NCBI GenBank assembly: GCA_038561985.1
Contig: CP073276.1
Location: forward strand, 1,612,001-1,676,000
Source: Petrimonas sulfuriphila
GTDB lineage: Bacteria; Bacteroidota; Bacteroidia; Bacteroidales; Dysgonomonadaceae
Reading direction: 5' to 3'
DNA length: 64,000 bases
In this document: positions 39,264-48,285 of the stretch, piece by piece
How the letters are laid out: the number at the start of each line of letters is the position of its first letter
Numbering within the stretch: the first letter of the stretch is position 1
Translations under genes and position numbers: made by a program
Notes under the pieces: generated by a model
Told to the model about the DNA's origin: nothing
What the model saw: only the letters and a program-made list of their open reading frames with translations
Databases searched by the model: none

Positions 39264-40808
39264 ATGAAAAAAGCGCACATTCTATGGGCGGACGACGAAA
39301 TTGACCTACTCAGACCTTATGTCCTTTTTTTGGAAGAAAAGGGGTACGGGGTGGATACCGTGAATAGCGGTCGTGATGCTATTGAGATGTGCCGGAGCTC
39401 GGTTTACGATATCATTTTCCTGGATGAACACATGCCCGGATTGACGGGCTTGGAGACACTCTCCGAGATTGCTGCTTCTCATCCGGAACTGCCGGTAGTG
39501 ATGATCACAAAAAGTGAGGATGAAGGTATTATGGACAAGGCCATCGGCAAGAAAATTGCTGATTACCTGATAAAGCCGGTCAATCCCAATCAGATCCTGA
39601 TGACCATCAAAAAAAAACTGGAGAAAAACGAAATAATCAGTGAAACAAACACTATTCATTACCGGGAGGAGTTTGGCCGGCTAAGCGGTGAAATGAATAA
39701 TTGCCGTTCGGCAGAAGGTTGGGCCGCATTGTATAAAAAACTTGTTTCCTGGGAGGTTGAATTAGCTCTTTTGCAACATCCGCTGCAGGAACTGCTGACC
39801 GTGCAAAAAACGGAAGCAAACGCCGGATTTGGAAAGTTCGTGAAACGAAATTACGAAAACTGGCTGTTGAATGCTGGATCAGGCCCATTGCTAAGTAATG
39901 AAGTTTTTCAACAACGGGTTTTTCCGGTGTTGGATAAGGGTGAAAAACTCTTTTTTATCCTGATCGATAACTTCCGGTTCGATCAATGGCTGGTGATCAA
40001 AGACCTGGTGTCGGATTATTTTACATATACCGAAGATACTTATTTCAGTATTTTGCCCACCGCAACCCAATACGCCCGTAATGCCATTTTTTCGGGGTTA
40101 ATGCCGTTGCAGCTGTCGAAAAAGTTTGCCGGACTGTGGGTGGATGAAGTTGAGGACGAGGGTAAGAATTTGTCGGAAGAACTGCTGGTTCGTTCACAAC
40201 TGGAAAGATTCAGGCGAAAGGAGCGGTTTTCATACAACAAGATCAATTCAAATACTGAAGGGGAAAGGCTTGTGCAAAATTTTGCCGGACTGGAACACAA
40301 CGAACTGAATGTGGTAGTTTTTAATTTTATAGATATACTTTCTCATGCACGGACCGAATCGAAAATGATCCGTGAGTTGGCACCCGACGAGCCGGCCTAC
40401 CGGTCGCTAACGCGTTCGTGGTTTCGCCATTCGCCTTTGTTTGGGTTGTTGAGAAAGATATCGGAAAAAAAATACCGGGTAATGCTTACCACTGATCACG
40501 GGACTATCCGTGTGCGTCATGCGCAAAAAGTGGAAGGTGAAAAAAATACCAATACCAGTTTGCGTTACAAAGTGGGTCGGCACCTGTCATACGATCCCAA
40601 AAAAGTGTTTAGCGTTACCCATCCCGAAAAAGTAGGCTTACCCTCACGAAACATCAGTACAAGGTATATTTTTGCTCTTGGCGACGATTTTTTCGTGTAT
40701 CCGAATCAATTCAACCACTATGTTTCGTATTACGAAAATACGTTTCAGCACGGTGGAATTTCCATGGAAGAGATGATTGTTCCGCTGGTAACGTTGCAAG
40801 CCAAGTAA
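39264..40808 (+). CDS. porX: PorX-type response regulator with PglZ phosphatase domain
   Basis: A 514-residue two-domain regulator. The receiver domain is at about 1-120 (phosphoacceptor Asp54 in IIFLDEHMPG; Lys in LIKPVNPNQI). The PglZ/alkaline-phosphatase-like domain is at about 200-510, with FFILIDNFRFDQW, MLTTDHGTIRVRHAQK and HGGISMEEMIVPLV. PorX controls type IX secretion genes with the histidine kinase PorY and the sigma factor SigP, and its phosphatase domain acts on nucleotides. tsaE lies 23 nt downstream, so porX-tsaE is likely an operon. The kinase is not in this window. Confidence 0.93.
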   Translation: MKKAHILWADDEIDLLRPYVLFLEEKGYGVDTVNSGRDAIEMCRSSVYDIIFLDEHMPGLTGLETLSEIAASHPELPVVMITKSEDEGIMDKAIGKKIADYLIKPVNPNQILMTIKKKLEKNEIISETNTIHYREEFGRLSGEMNNCRSAEGWAALYKKLVSWEVELALLQHPLQELLTVQKTEANAGFGKFVKRNYENWLLNAGSGPLLSNEVFQQRVFPVLDKGEKLFFILIDNFRFDQWLVIKDLVSDYFTYTEDTYFSILPTATQYARNAIFSGLMPLQLSKKFAGLWVDEVEDEGKNLSEELLVRSQLERFRRKERFSYNKINSNTEGERLVQNFAGLEHNELNVVVFNFIDILSHARTESKMIRELAPDEPAYRSLTRSWFRHSPLFGLLRKISEKKYRVMLTTDHGTIRVRHAQKVEGEKNTNTSLRYKVGRHLSYDPKKVFSVTHPEKVGLPSRNISTRYIFALGDDFFVYPNQFNHYVSYYENTFQHGGISMEEMIVPLVTLQAK

Positions 40809-40831
40809 ATAAAAAATAAAAGGAAAAGAGT

Positions 40832-41254
40832 ATGCAATTGAAAATAAGTGATATATCCGAGATACATAAGGCAGCTGGACAATTTATTGCCGGAATGGGG
40901 AACGATAAGGTTTTTGCTTTCTATGGAGCAATGGGTGCCGGTAAAACCACTTTTATCAAAGCCGTTTGTGAAGGATTGGGCGTGCAGGAAACGATTACCA
41001 GTCCCACATTCGCCATTATCAATGAGTACAGGGATAACGAAGGAAATTCCATTTATCATTTCGATTTTTACCGCATCCATAAACTGGAAGAAGCTTTCGA
41101 TTTCGGTTACGAAGATTATTTTTACAGCGGAAATCTTTGTTTTATCGAATGGCCGGAATTGGTAGAGCCACTTCTCCCCGGCAATACCGTAAAAGTTTAT
41201 ATTACCGGAACTGATGCCGGCACGCGGACAATCGAAACAAAAGAGCCCGATTAA
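40832..41254 (+). CDS. tsaE: tRNA N6-threonylcarbamoyladenosine (t6A) synthesis ATPase TsaE
   Basis: A 140-residue ATPase needed for the t6A37 modification of ANN-decoding tRNAs, together with TsaB, TsaC and TsaD. Walker A is [12 protein letters not shown] (about 32-43), switch regions [15 protein letters not shown] and [16 protein letters not shown], and Walker B-like [14 protein letters not shown]. Length is typical. It follows porX by 23 nt and precedes the TPR gene. Confidence 0.95.
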   Translation: MQLKISDISEIHKAAGQFIAGMGNDKVFAFYGAMGAGKTTFIKAVCEGLGVQETITSPTFAIINEYRDNEGNSIYHFDFYRIHKLEEAFDFGYEDYFYSGNLCFIEWPELVEPLLPGNTVKVYITGTDAGTRTIETKEPD

Positions 41255-41311
41255 ACGAATGGAGATTTAAATGATCCAATAGTCAGTTCAGTAAAAAGAA
41301 TTACCATATAC

Positions 41312-43384
41312 ATGAGAAAAATAGCTATATCCGTTTGTATGTTTCTGTCCGCACTTTTTGTCTCTTCGCAGGTGAATACCGACCGGGTGATGACAATTGG
41401 GAAAAATGCCCTTTACTTCGAAGACTATGTGTTGGCTATACAGTATTTCAATCAGGTGATTGGCGCCAAGCCTTACCTGGCTGACCCATATTACTTCAGG
41501 GCTATGTCGAAGTTTATGCTCGACGATTTTAAAGGTGCCGAAGAAGATGCGAACCTCTGTATCGAACGGAACCCCTATTATACGTCGGCTTATCAGCTGC
41601 GCGGGGCGGCAAGGCAGAACCAGGAGAAATACGAACTGGCGGCTACCGATTACCAGAGGAGCCTGGAGTTTTTTCCCGAAGACCGTCTCACGTTGGTGAA
41701 CATGGCCATTGTGAACGTTGAATTGGAGCATTACGACGTGGCGGAGAAGTTTTTCGAAGTGTTGCTGCGCCGTTTCCCAGATTACGTTCCCGGATACCTT
41801 ACTCGCGGACAGATGCACCTGGAGAGGAAAGACACGCTGAAAGCACTGGCCGATTACGACAAGGCTATCGAGATTGATCCTTATACGGCACAGTCTTTTT
41901 CTGCACGCGGGCTGTTGCAATTTCAGATGAAGGATTACAACAAGGCGCTGGCCGACCTGGATGAGGCTATCCGGTTAGATCCTTTTTTTACCGGAAATTA
42001 CATCAACCGGGGATTGGTAAAATATAACCTGAACGATCTGCGTGGGGCGATGGCCGATTACGACCGGGTGATCGAGATGGATGAGAATAACCTGATAGCA
42101 CTGTTTAACCGGGGTCTGCTGCGTGCACAGGTTGCCGATAACAACCGGGCGATCAGGGATTTTGATAAAGTTATTGAAATTGAACCCGATAACACAATGG
42201 CGTACATCAACCGGGCTATGTTGCACGCAGAAATTGGAGACAATGCGAGTGCCATAGAGGATTTAAACGTCGTGCTCAACGACCATCCCGATTTTTTCAC
42301 CGGATATTACATGCGGGCCGAAATGAAGCGCGAGTTGAACGATTTACGCGGAGCGGAGCGCGACTACCTGGCTGCCCGGGATGAGGAGGCCAAGGCCAAA
42401 AAACGTGCCACAACGGATGCGGAGGACGGCAGAAAGCTAGCTTCAGAATCGAAGGATACCCGCGAAGAAACGGATAAGGATATCGATAAATTTAACCTGC
42501 TGGTGGTTGCCGACAAGGAAGCATCGCAGAAAAACCAAAGCAAATACCAACGTGAATCGCGTGGACGTGTGCAGGACCTGAACACAAAGGTGGCGCTGGA
42601 GCCTAAGTTTGTGCTGACCTATTACGATAAAGGGTTTGAAGTGAGCCGGCCGGTCTATTTCTCCGAATCAATGGAAAGAGCCAACGATCTGCTGAATCTT
42701 AATTGGAAGCTCAAGGCGGTAAACAACGAAGCTGCACTGAACGAGTTACAGGTGCAAACGCATTTCCGCTCTATCGATAATTTTTCGCGGCTGTTGGTGC
42801 AACAGCCAAACGATGCCAGGCTCTACTTTGGCCGAGGGATGGATTTCATGTTGGTTCAGGATTACGAAAATGCATTGAAAGACATCAACCGGGCTATTGA
42901 GCTGCAGCCTGATTTCCTGCAGCCTTACTTTGTACGTGCGGTCATTATGACCAAGCAACTCGAGCTTGATCCGTTGCTTCCTCCCGAGACGGTTGCTCAG
43001 GAAGTTCCCGTGGGCGTAAACCCGGTGGAAAGGTTGAAAGAGTTGCCTCAGATTGCCCGGCCGAAAGTGCCCGAAGTCTCCACGAAGTCGTTTCGGTACG
43101 ATGCAATTTTAAAGGATTATGAAACGATCCTGCGACTTGATCCCAATTTTATTTTTGCCTACTACAACATGGCCGAAATATACAGCCTCGAAAAAGATTA
43201 TCGTGCTGCGATAGACAGTTACACCAAAGCGTTAAAGATTGAACCGCAGTTTGCCGAAGCCTATTTCAACCGGGGGTTGTCACGGCTGTCGATCGGCGAA
43301 ACTGCGGTCGGGTTGGACGATCTCCGCAAGGCTGGAGAGTTGGGTATCGTGGAATCGTACAGCATCATTAAACGGATGCAGTAA
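41312..43384 (+). CDS. tetratricopeptide-repeat protein, exported
   Basis: A 690-residue protein with a signal peptide (MRKIAISVCMFLSALFVSSQ) and at least twelve TPR units in two blocks (about 35-365 and 490-690), e.g. LADYDKAIEIDPYTAQSFSA, LADLDEAIRLDPFFTGNYIN, AMADYDRVIEMDENNLIALF, AIDSYTKALKIEPQFAEAYF. The middle (about 365-490) is charged and coiled (AKKRATTDAEDGRKLASESK). It is probably a periplasmic scaffold. It is convergent with the GH95 gene, leaving only 3 nt between the two stop codons. Function unknown. Confidence 0.85.
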   Translation: MRKIAISVCMFLSALFVSSQVNTDRVMTIGKNALYFEDYVLAIQYFNQVIGAKPYLADPYYFRAMSKFMLDDFKGAEEDANLCIERNPYYTSAYQLRGAARQNQEKYELAATDYQRSLEFFPEDRLTLVNMAIVNVELEHYDVAEKFFEVLLRRFPDYVPGYLTRGQMHLERKDTLKALADYDKAIEIDPYTAQSFSARGLLQFQMKDYNKALADLDEAIRLDPFFTGNYINRGLVKYNLNDLRGAMADYDRVIEMDENNLIALFNRGLLRAQVADNNRAIRDFDKVIEIEPDNTMAYINRAMLHAEIGDNASAIEDLNVVLNDHPDFFTGYYMRAEMKRELNDLRGAERDYLAARDEEAKAKKRATTDAEDGRKLASESKDTREETDKDIDKFNLLVVADKEASQKNQSKYQRESRGRVQDLNTKVALEPKFVLTYYDKGFEVSRPVYFSESMERANDLLNLNWKLKAVNNEAALNELQVQTHFRSIDNFSRLLVQQPNDARLYFGRGMDFMLVQDYENALKDINRAIELQPDFLQPYFVRAVIMTKQLELDPLLPPETVAQEVPVGVNPVERLKELPQIARPKVPEVSTKSFRYDAILKDYETILRLDPNFIFAYYNMAEIYSLEKDYRAAIDSYTKALKIEPQFAEAYFNRGLSRLSIGETAVGLDDLRKAGELGIVESYSIIKRMQ

Positions 43385-43387
43385 GCG

Positions 43388-45808
43388 CTATGGGATAAAT
43401 TCCAGTTTAGCCTCTTGTCCTGCTTTCAACACTACCGATACATACCCGTTTTCGGCTGTTAATTCTTTTCCGTTCTGTTTTACCGTTGTCGCATAACCGG
43501 GAATTTTTACCTTGAATGTATTGTCGTTTAGCGCCTTAATGGTTGCAGACGACAATCGGTTGTCGCTCCAGCTTGCAGCCGCTTCGGCACCGCCACGGAC
43601 ACGTAGGCCTTTGAAACTTCCCGTTGGCCACTTGTCTGGCAGGGCAGGCAACAGTTGTATATAGCCGTCTTGACTTTGAATCAGCATTTCAGCAATTCCA
43701 GCAGTACCTCCCAGATTACCGTCGATCTGGAACGGCGGATGCGCGCAGAATAGGTTAGCGTACGTTCCAGACCCGCGGTGCATGTTTACTTCACTTCCGG
43801 AAGTGGGCTCCAGCAGGCTTTTAAGTAGCTTGAAAGCACGGTTCCCGTCGTACAAGCGTGCCCAGAAATTGATTTTCCATGCACGGGACCATCCGGTTCC
43901 GGCATCACCACGGCGTTCCAACGTTTCGCGAGCTGCTGCGGCCAGTTCGGGGGTAGTGTTAGGCGATATCTGATTCGACGGATACAATCCGTAGAGGTGT
44001 GAGACATGGCGGTGCTTGGGATCAACCTCCTTATAGTCCTCGAGCCACTCTTGCAAATAACCTTCGGGGCTGATCTGCATGGGAGGAAGTTTCGGCAGTG
44101 TTTCGCGGATATTGGTGGTTGTCTCGTCTTCGATACCGAGAATTGCTGCCGCCGACAGTACGTTGGTAAACAGTTCGTTCACGATCTGAACGTCCATGGT
44201 CGGGCCCATGCATACAAAAATGCGATCGTCGCTCCCGGGCATGTAAAATGCATTCTCTGGCGATGATGACGGGGCGGTGACGAGCCATCCGTTCCTGGGT
44301 TCGGAAATCATGCTGCTGAGGAAGAACTGCGCTGCCCCGGCGAGCGTCGGGTAAACAGTGCGCAGGTATTCCTTATCCTGGGTAAAGGCATAATGCTCCC
44401 AAAGGTGTTCACAAAGCCACGCTCCTCCCGTGTTGGTCGCTCCCCACGAAGCATGTTCGCCGGGTGCCGTGAACTTCCACGGGTTGCTCATCATGTGAGC
44501 CAGCCAGCCGTTGGCCCCGTAAAACGTTTGGGCGGTAGCTTCTCCCGAAGGTACAATCGATTGGGTGAAATCGATCAGGGGGTTATGCAGTTCAGAAAGA
44601 TTACATACTTCTACCGGCCAGTAGTTCATCTGTACATTGATATTCAGGTGGTAATCGCCGTTCCAGGGCGTCTGCACCTGGTTGGCCCACAAGCCCTGAA
44701 GGTTGAGGGGAAGCGAGTTCTCATCGGTTCCGCTGATCATCAGGTAACGGCCATACTGAAAATAGAGTGCGGCAAATGCGGGATCATCGTCTGTCTGGAA
44801 ACCGGCAAGGCGCTCGTTGGTAGGTGTGGTGTTGTCTTGTTCGCCTAACCAGAGCTCTACACGGTCGAACTTTTCTTTGTAAGCTGCTATATGCGCCTGT
44901 TTCATTTTTCCGAACGAACGTTTTTTTGCTTGTTCGAGCAAGCTGTCTACCGTCGACGTGTACTCTTTGTCGAGCATGTCGGTGGAGGTGGAAATGAGGA
45001 TGACGGCCTCATCGGCATTGGCGATAGCCAGGGTATTGGAGCCCGCGGTCAGTTCCCCGCCTTTGTTCACGATTTGTACCTTGGTAAGGTAGCGGACACC
45101 CTTATCGGTATCGTATCCATCGTTGAGCTGCCCTTCCATGATAAGGGTATTCTCTTGCACCGAAAGGGTTGCCCGTTCGGGACGGCTCAGGCTTACTTCA
45201 AATGAGACTGACCCTTTCTTATCGGCAGCCACGTGGACAGCCAGCACATCGTCGGCGTGAGAGGAGATATACTCGCGCGTAAAGGTGGTTTCACCTTTCA
45301 TAAACACGGTGGATGCCACTGCGTCATTGAGCGAAAGTGTCCTCACGTAATTACCCGCATCTTCCGTTTGTGGGTAGGAGTAGTTTATGTGCAGGTCCCC
45401 CAGCATTTGAAAACAGCCGTAGGGCGCATCTTTGCTTTTTCCGCCGGAAGAACCGAGCCCGCCGCACTGGAAATGATCGTACATCATGCGTTGTGCTTCC
45501 CCGTTCTTTCCTGTAAGCAGTAACTCCCGGATTTTCGGCAGATAATTGAGTGCTTCGGGGTTCAGCGCTTCAGGGTCTTCGCTGCCCGACCACATAGTAA
45601 TGTCGTTGAGCACGATAAGTTCTTTGTCAATACCGCCATCCGGCATCATACCGATACGTCCGTTGCCGAGAGGCAGGGTCTCTTCCCACGCCGCGGCAGG
45701 CGTGTTAAACCGCAGGGCGAGTTCTTGGGCCGTTTCAGCAGGTGCCGTACAGGAAAGCAATGCCGCAGCTGCAAGGAGGGAGAATAAAATTTTCATCGGA
45801 TTGTTCAT
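43388..45808 (-). CDS. alpha-L-fucosidase, glycoside hydrolase family 95
   Basis: An 806-residue predicted surface or periplasmic lipoprotein; a start at 45796 (MKILFSLLAAAALLSC) gives the cleanest lipobox, Cys16. GH95 features: RFNTPAAAWEETLPLGNGRI at the N terminus, the (alpha/alpha)6 domain motifs GLWANQVQTPWNGDYHLNIN (catalytic Asn region), HRHVSHLYGLYPSNQISP, GDAGTGWSRAWKINFWARLY and FQIDGNLGGTAGIAEMLIQS. GH95 enzymes hydrolyse Fuc-alpha-1,2-Gal by inversion, and some act on alpha-L-galactose. It is the last gene of a susC-susD-lipoprotein-GH110-GH95 run, so alpha-1,2-fucose removal is expected after the terminal Gal has been removed. Confidence 0.93.
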   Translation of the reverse strand: MNNPMKILFSLLAAAALLSCTAPAETAQELALRFNTPAAAWEETLPLGNGRIGMMPDGGIDKELIVLNDITMWSGSEDPEALNPEALNYLPKIRELLLTGKNGEAQRMMYDHFQCGGLGSSGGKSKDAPYGCFQMLGDLHINYSYPQTEDAGNYVRTLSLNDAVASTVFMKGETTFTREYISSHADDVLAVHVAADKKGSVSFEVSLSRPERATLSVQENTLIMEGQLNDGYDTDKGVRYLTKVQIVNKGGELTAGSNTLAIANADEAVILISTSTDMLDKEYTSTVDSLLEQAKKRSFGKMKQAHIAAYKEKFDRVELWLGEQDNTTPTNERLAGFQTDDDPAFAALYFQYGRYLMISGTDENSLPLNLQGLWANQVQTPWNGDYHLNINVQMNYWPVEVCNLSELHNPLIDFTQSIVPSGEATAQTFYGANGWLAHMMSNPWKFTAPGEHASWGATNTGGAWLCEHLWEHYAFTQDKEYLRTVYPTLAGAAQFFLSSMISEPRNGWLVTAPSSSPENAFYMPGSDDRIFVCMGPTMDVQIVNELFTNVLSAAAILGIEDETTTNIRETLPKLPPMQISPEGYLQEWLEDYKEVDPKHRHVSHLYGLYPSNQISPNTTPELAAAARETLERRGDAGTGWSRAWKINFWARLYDGNRAFKLLKSLLEPTSGSEVNMHRGSGTYANLFCAHPPFQIDGNLGGTAGIAEMLIQSQDGYIQLLPALPDKWPTGSFKGLRVRGGAEAAASWSDNRLSSATIKALNDNTFKVKIPGYATTVKQNGKELTAENGYVSVVLKAGQEAKLEFIP

Positions 45809-45820
45809 TTAAGTGGTGGA

Positions 45821-47659
45821 TTATTTTACGGTGACCGCATCTTCTGCCGAGTGTTCTGTCCGTATATCTTTCTCCGCATCCCATCCGTTTTCGAAGCGGT
45901 TGTTTTCGATAAGAACGTTGCTGACCCGTTCAAAGAAGAACGGATGTTTGTTCCAGTGGAACGGTTCAAACTCGGTGTTGTAACTGACGGTGTTATTCCT
46001 AAAAACCAGCCCGTCTGTCGATTTGGCATAAACGAGTGGACGGTCGAACGTTTCGAATGTATTGTTTTCGATAACAATACCCGAGTGGAAAAACTGCTGT
46101 TGATCCTTGAGGTTGGGTATTTCGGGATAGATGGAAATGACGGCGTTTGTAAACTGGTAGGTTGCCGTAAGGGCGTTGATAAACCGGTTGTTTCTAATGA
46201 TCACCTCCTTGCAGGCTCCGGTTTCGTACCAGCCGTTGCAGTCTCCGCAAAGCAAGATGGCCGTCCCGTGGGTATGGTCGAAAAGGTTGTTTTCGCAGAT
46301 TACCCGTTTGGGTGTGCTGAAGAGTGCACCGCGTGCACGATTGTTGCGGATGATGTTGTCGGAAAACACTACTTCGGGAGTCCACGTCAGGTTTTCAATC
46401 CCGAATTTTCCGGTTTCGGAAATTTCCTGCGGAAGTGTGGCAGCAAAGGTTATTTCAAACTCTTTTGCTCCAAATTCGGTAGGTTTATCGACAGCTTTGA
46501 TCGACGTAATCGTGTTGAAGTGACTGCCTACCCGTTCCATCTTTTCCGATTCCACAAACTGTACGCTGTCTCCCGTTTCACCCCACTTGAACCCCCATGC
46601 TTGTGGATGCATATATCTGGCCTGTAGTGTGGTGTCGTTTAATCGTTTGGTGACTCTCAGGTAAGTCCCGTGTACATTTATGGCATCATCGGCCATTCCT
46701 TCATAGAGCCCGTTTTTCGAAACAATCACCCCTTTACACGCCGAAAAGTGGGTTGCATCTGCTTGTGTGGTGAAAAACCGGGAGTCATCTTCCCCTTTCA
46801 GGCAAACGGAGAACCGGTCTAAAGTGATATTTTCACTCATCTGTGCCAGCAGGCCCATCCCTTCGGCATAATGTACCTTAACATTCTCCAGTACGGTGTT
46901 GGTGCATTCGCTGATGAAGACGCCGGGTGTGGGACGTTTCCACGAACGCAGGACATAGCGTTCACCCGGCGTTGTTAACTTTATCTGCTCCCATCCCTTG
47001 ATGCGTAAAATATCCGGCGAAGCTTCTGTAACCGACAGCGGGTTAAAATTTACGTCACGACGTATGTAGGTCAGGCGTTTGTCGGGCCGGAATGCCATTG
47101 AGCCCTGTGGGGTTACTTCGTAGCCTTCTCCGAGAAGGACAAGCTTTTCGGTATCGATGCGGTAATTTCCGCTGGGATAAATTTTGGCCAGCAGTTCATC
47201 TTTGCCGGGATCCACTTCGAGTATGTTGAGCTGGCGCAAGGCAGGAAGTTCAAAGTCGACGGAGAAATTTTTCAAGGTAATGTTTTGCCCTTTCAGGATG
47301 GCAAAAGGGATCATGCGTCCGTGAAAAACAAACTCCGAACCTTGTCCGTCGATGGTTACATTCTGCAGGTTTTCGAGTGCGAACCCCACCTTTTTGGGAT
47401 TATCCTGGTCGTGGTTCGAGATATAGTATTCGCGTGTGAAAGCACTGTCTGGATAAAAGTCGTACCGCCCTTTCGGAATTTTAACGGTAATGTGCACGGT
47501 ATCTTTCCGCGCTTGCAGTTGTCCGATCAGTTTAACTGCCGCACCCGACGCGTCTTCTTTCGTATCGGGTTTCACACCGAATGTATATTCCGGTTGTTTT
47601 GTAGAGCATCCTGTGCAGATTATCAAGGAGATAAAGAGTAAATAGATGTTTTTTAGCAT
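45821..47659 (-). CDS. alpha-1,3-galactosidase, glycoside hydrolase family 110
   Basis: A 612-residue lipoprotein (LLFISLIICTGC, Cys17). A right-handed parallel beta-helix is built of NN-x-F type rungs: NVTIDGQGSEFVFHGRMIPF, NITLKNFSVDFELPALRQL, GMADDAINVHGTYLRVTKRL, NIIRNNRARGALFSTPKRVI, LFDHTHGTAILLCGDCNGWY, IVIENNTFETFDRPLVYAKS. This pattern and length match GH110 enzymes, which remove terminal alpha-1,3-galactose; some are specific for branched blood-group B antigen, others also take linear Gal-alpha-1,3-Gal. Specificity cannot be fixed by eye. It overlaps no neighbour and lies 12 nt upstream of GH95. Confidence 0.88.
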   Translation of the reverse strand: MLKNIYLLFISLIICTGCSTKQPEYTFGVKPDTKEDASGAAVKLIGQLQARKDTVHITVKIPKGRYDFYPDSAFTREYYISNHDQDNPKKVGFALENLQNVTIDGQGSEFVFHGRMIPFAILKGQNITLKNFSVDFELPALRQLNILEVDPGKDELLAKIYPSGNYRIDTEKLVLLGEGYEVTPQGSMAFRPDKRLTYIRRDVNFNPLSVTEASPDILRIKGWEQIKLTTPGERYVLRSWKRPTPGVFISECTNTVLENVKVHYAEGMGLLAQMSENITLDRFSVCLKGEDDSRFFTTQADATHFSACKGVIVSKNGLYEGMADDAINVHGTYLRVTKRLNDTTLQARYMHPQAWGFKWGETGDSVQFVESEKMERVGSHFNTITSIKAVDKPTEFGAKEFEITFAATLPQEISETGKFGIENLTWTPEVVFSDNIIRNNRARGALFSTPKRVICENNLFDHTHGTAILLCGDCNGWYETGACKEVIIRNNRFINALTATYQFTNAVISIYPEIPNLKDQQQFFHSGIVIENNTFETFDRPLVYAKSTDGLVFRNNTVSYNTEFEPFHWNKHPFFFERVSNVLIENNRFENGWDAEKDIRTEHSAEDAVTVK

Positions 47660-47662
47660 AAT

Positions 47663-47712
47663 TATTATGACGGTTTGTAACTGAGTACACTGTATATTGT
47701 GACGGTTTATCA
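47663..47712 (-). repeat. direct repeats upstream of the GH110 gene
   Basis: ATTATGACGGTTTGT (starting about 47664) and ATTGTGACGGTTTAT (starting about 47696) are near-copies about 32 bp apart in the 5' region of the GH110 gene. They could bind a regulator; there is no direct evidence. Confidence 0.4.
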
Positions 47713-47728
47713 GAATTGATTTTTGAAC

Positions 47729-47769
47729 GAAAGAGACTGAATGAAAGTTATTTCATAACAGTCTCTTTC
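47729..47769. terminator. large inverted repeat between lipoprotein and GH110 genes
   Basis: GAAAGAGACTG (47729-47739) and CAGTCTCTTTC (47759-47769) are perfect 11-bp arms, with an inner ATGAAA/TTTCAT pair. Transcribed leftward, it follows the lipoprotein gene and ends in CTCTTTCGTTC, a weak U tail. It could terminate or stabilize the susCD-lipoprotein mRNA before GH110. Confidence 0.55.
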
Positions 47770-47794
47770 AAAAGTTAGCAGAACAAAGATAGGT

Positions 47795-48262
47795 TTATTT
47801 ACTGAAAGATTCAATAATTAACTTCCATGTTTTTTTTGTTGTCTTGTCGGCTGCAATTACTTCGTAGCTCATGTTGGGCTGACTGAAGTCTGCGGGTTTT
47901 CCCAGTGCAGGAGATGTCCCTATCGGAGCGATTGTTGCTGCTGTGGAAATTGTGCAAAAACCCACAATGTTGTTCAGAGACACGTTGTTCCGAACTGCTT
48001 CAGTGAATCCCTGAGAATCTGCCTGCGGGACTGTGATTTTACAAACAATTTCTTGTTTTTCCTTGTTTATCGCTAAATTTACGGTGAGGGGTTTCACCTT
48101 GAGTAAATCACTTGTTCCTTCTTTTTCCGACCAACGGTATTCAAATTTGAAATTTGTAATTTCAGCGTCTTTGTATACGGGCAACTCTTCCAGCCCTGTC
48201 GTCAGACACGAGGTGAAGAAAGGGAAGAGTATTAATAAGAATAAAAATCTATATGCTTTCAT
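47795..48262 (-). CDS. DUF5018-like surface lipoprotein
   Basis: A 155-residue predicted lipoprotein; ATG 48262 (MKAYRFLFLLILFPFFTSC) gives lipidated Cys19; the longer upstream in-frame Met overlaps susD and is not used. The mature part has beta-strand-like segments (AEITNFKFEYRWSEKEGTSD, KTTKKTWKLIIES) reminiscent of DUF5018 domains found on carbohydrate-binding lipoproteins of polysaccharide loci. Its place just after susD fits a SusE/F-like accessory glycan-binding role (inference). Confidence 0.6.
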   Translation of the reverse strand: MKAYRFLFLLILFPFFTSCLTTGLEELPVYKDAEITNFKFEYRWSEKEGTSDLLKVKPLTVNLAINKEKQEIVCKITVPQADSQGFTEAVRNNVSLNNIVGFCTISTAATIAPIGTSPALGKPADFSQPNMSYEVIAADKTTKKTWKLIIESFSK

Positions 48263-48285
48263 TTTTTTTGCTTTATGTATGTTCT

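Noticed and set aside
41288-41920. 210-aa minus-strand frame over the TPR gene
   Set aside because: Shadow frame of the TPR repeats; no start signal or recognisable domain.
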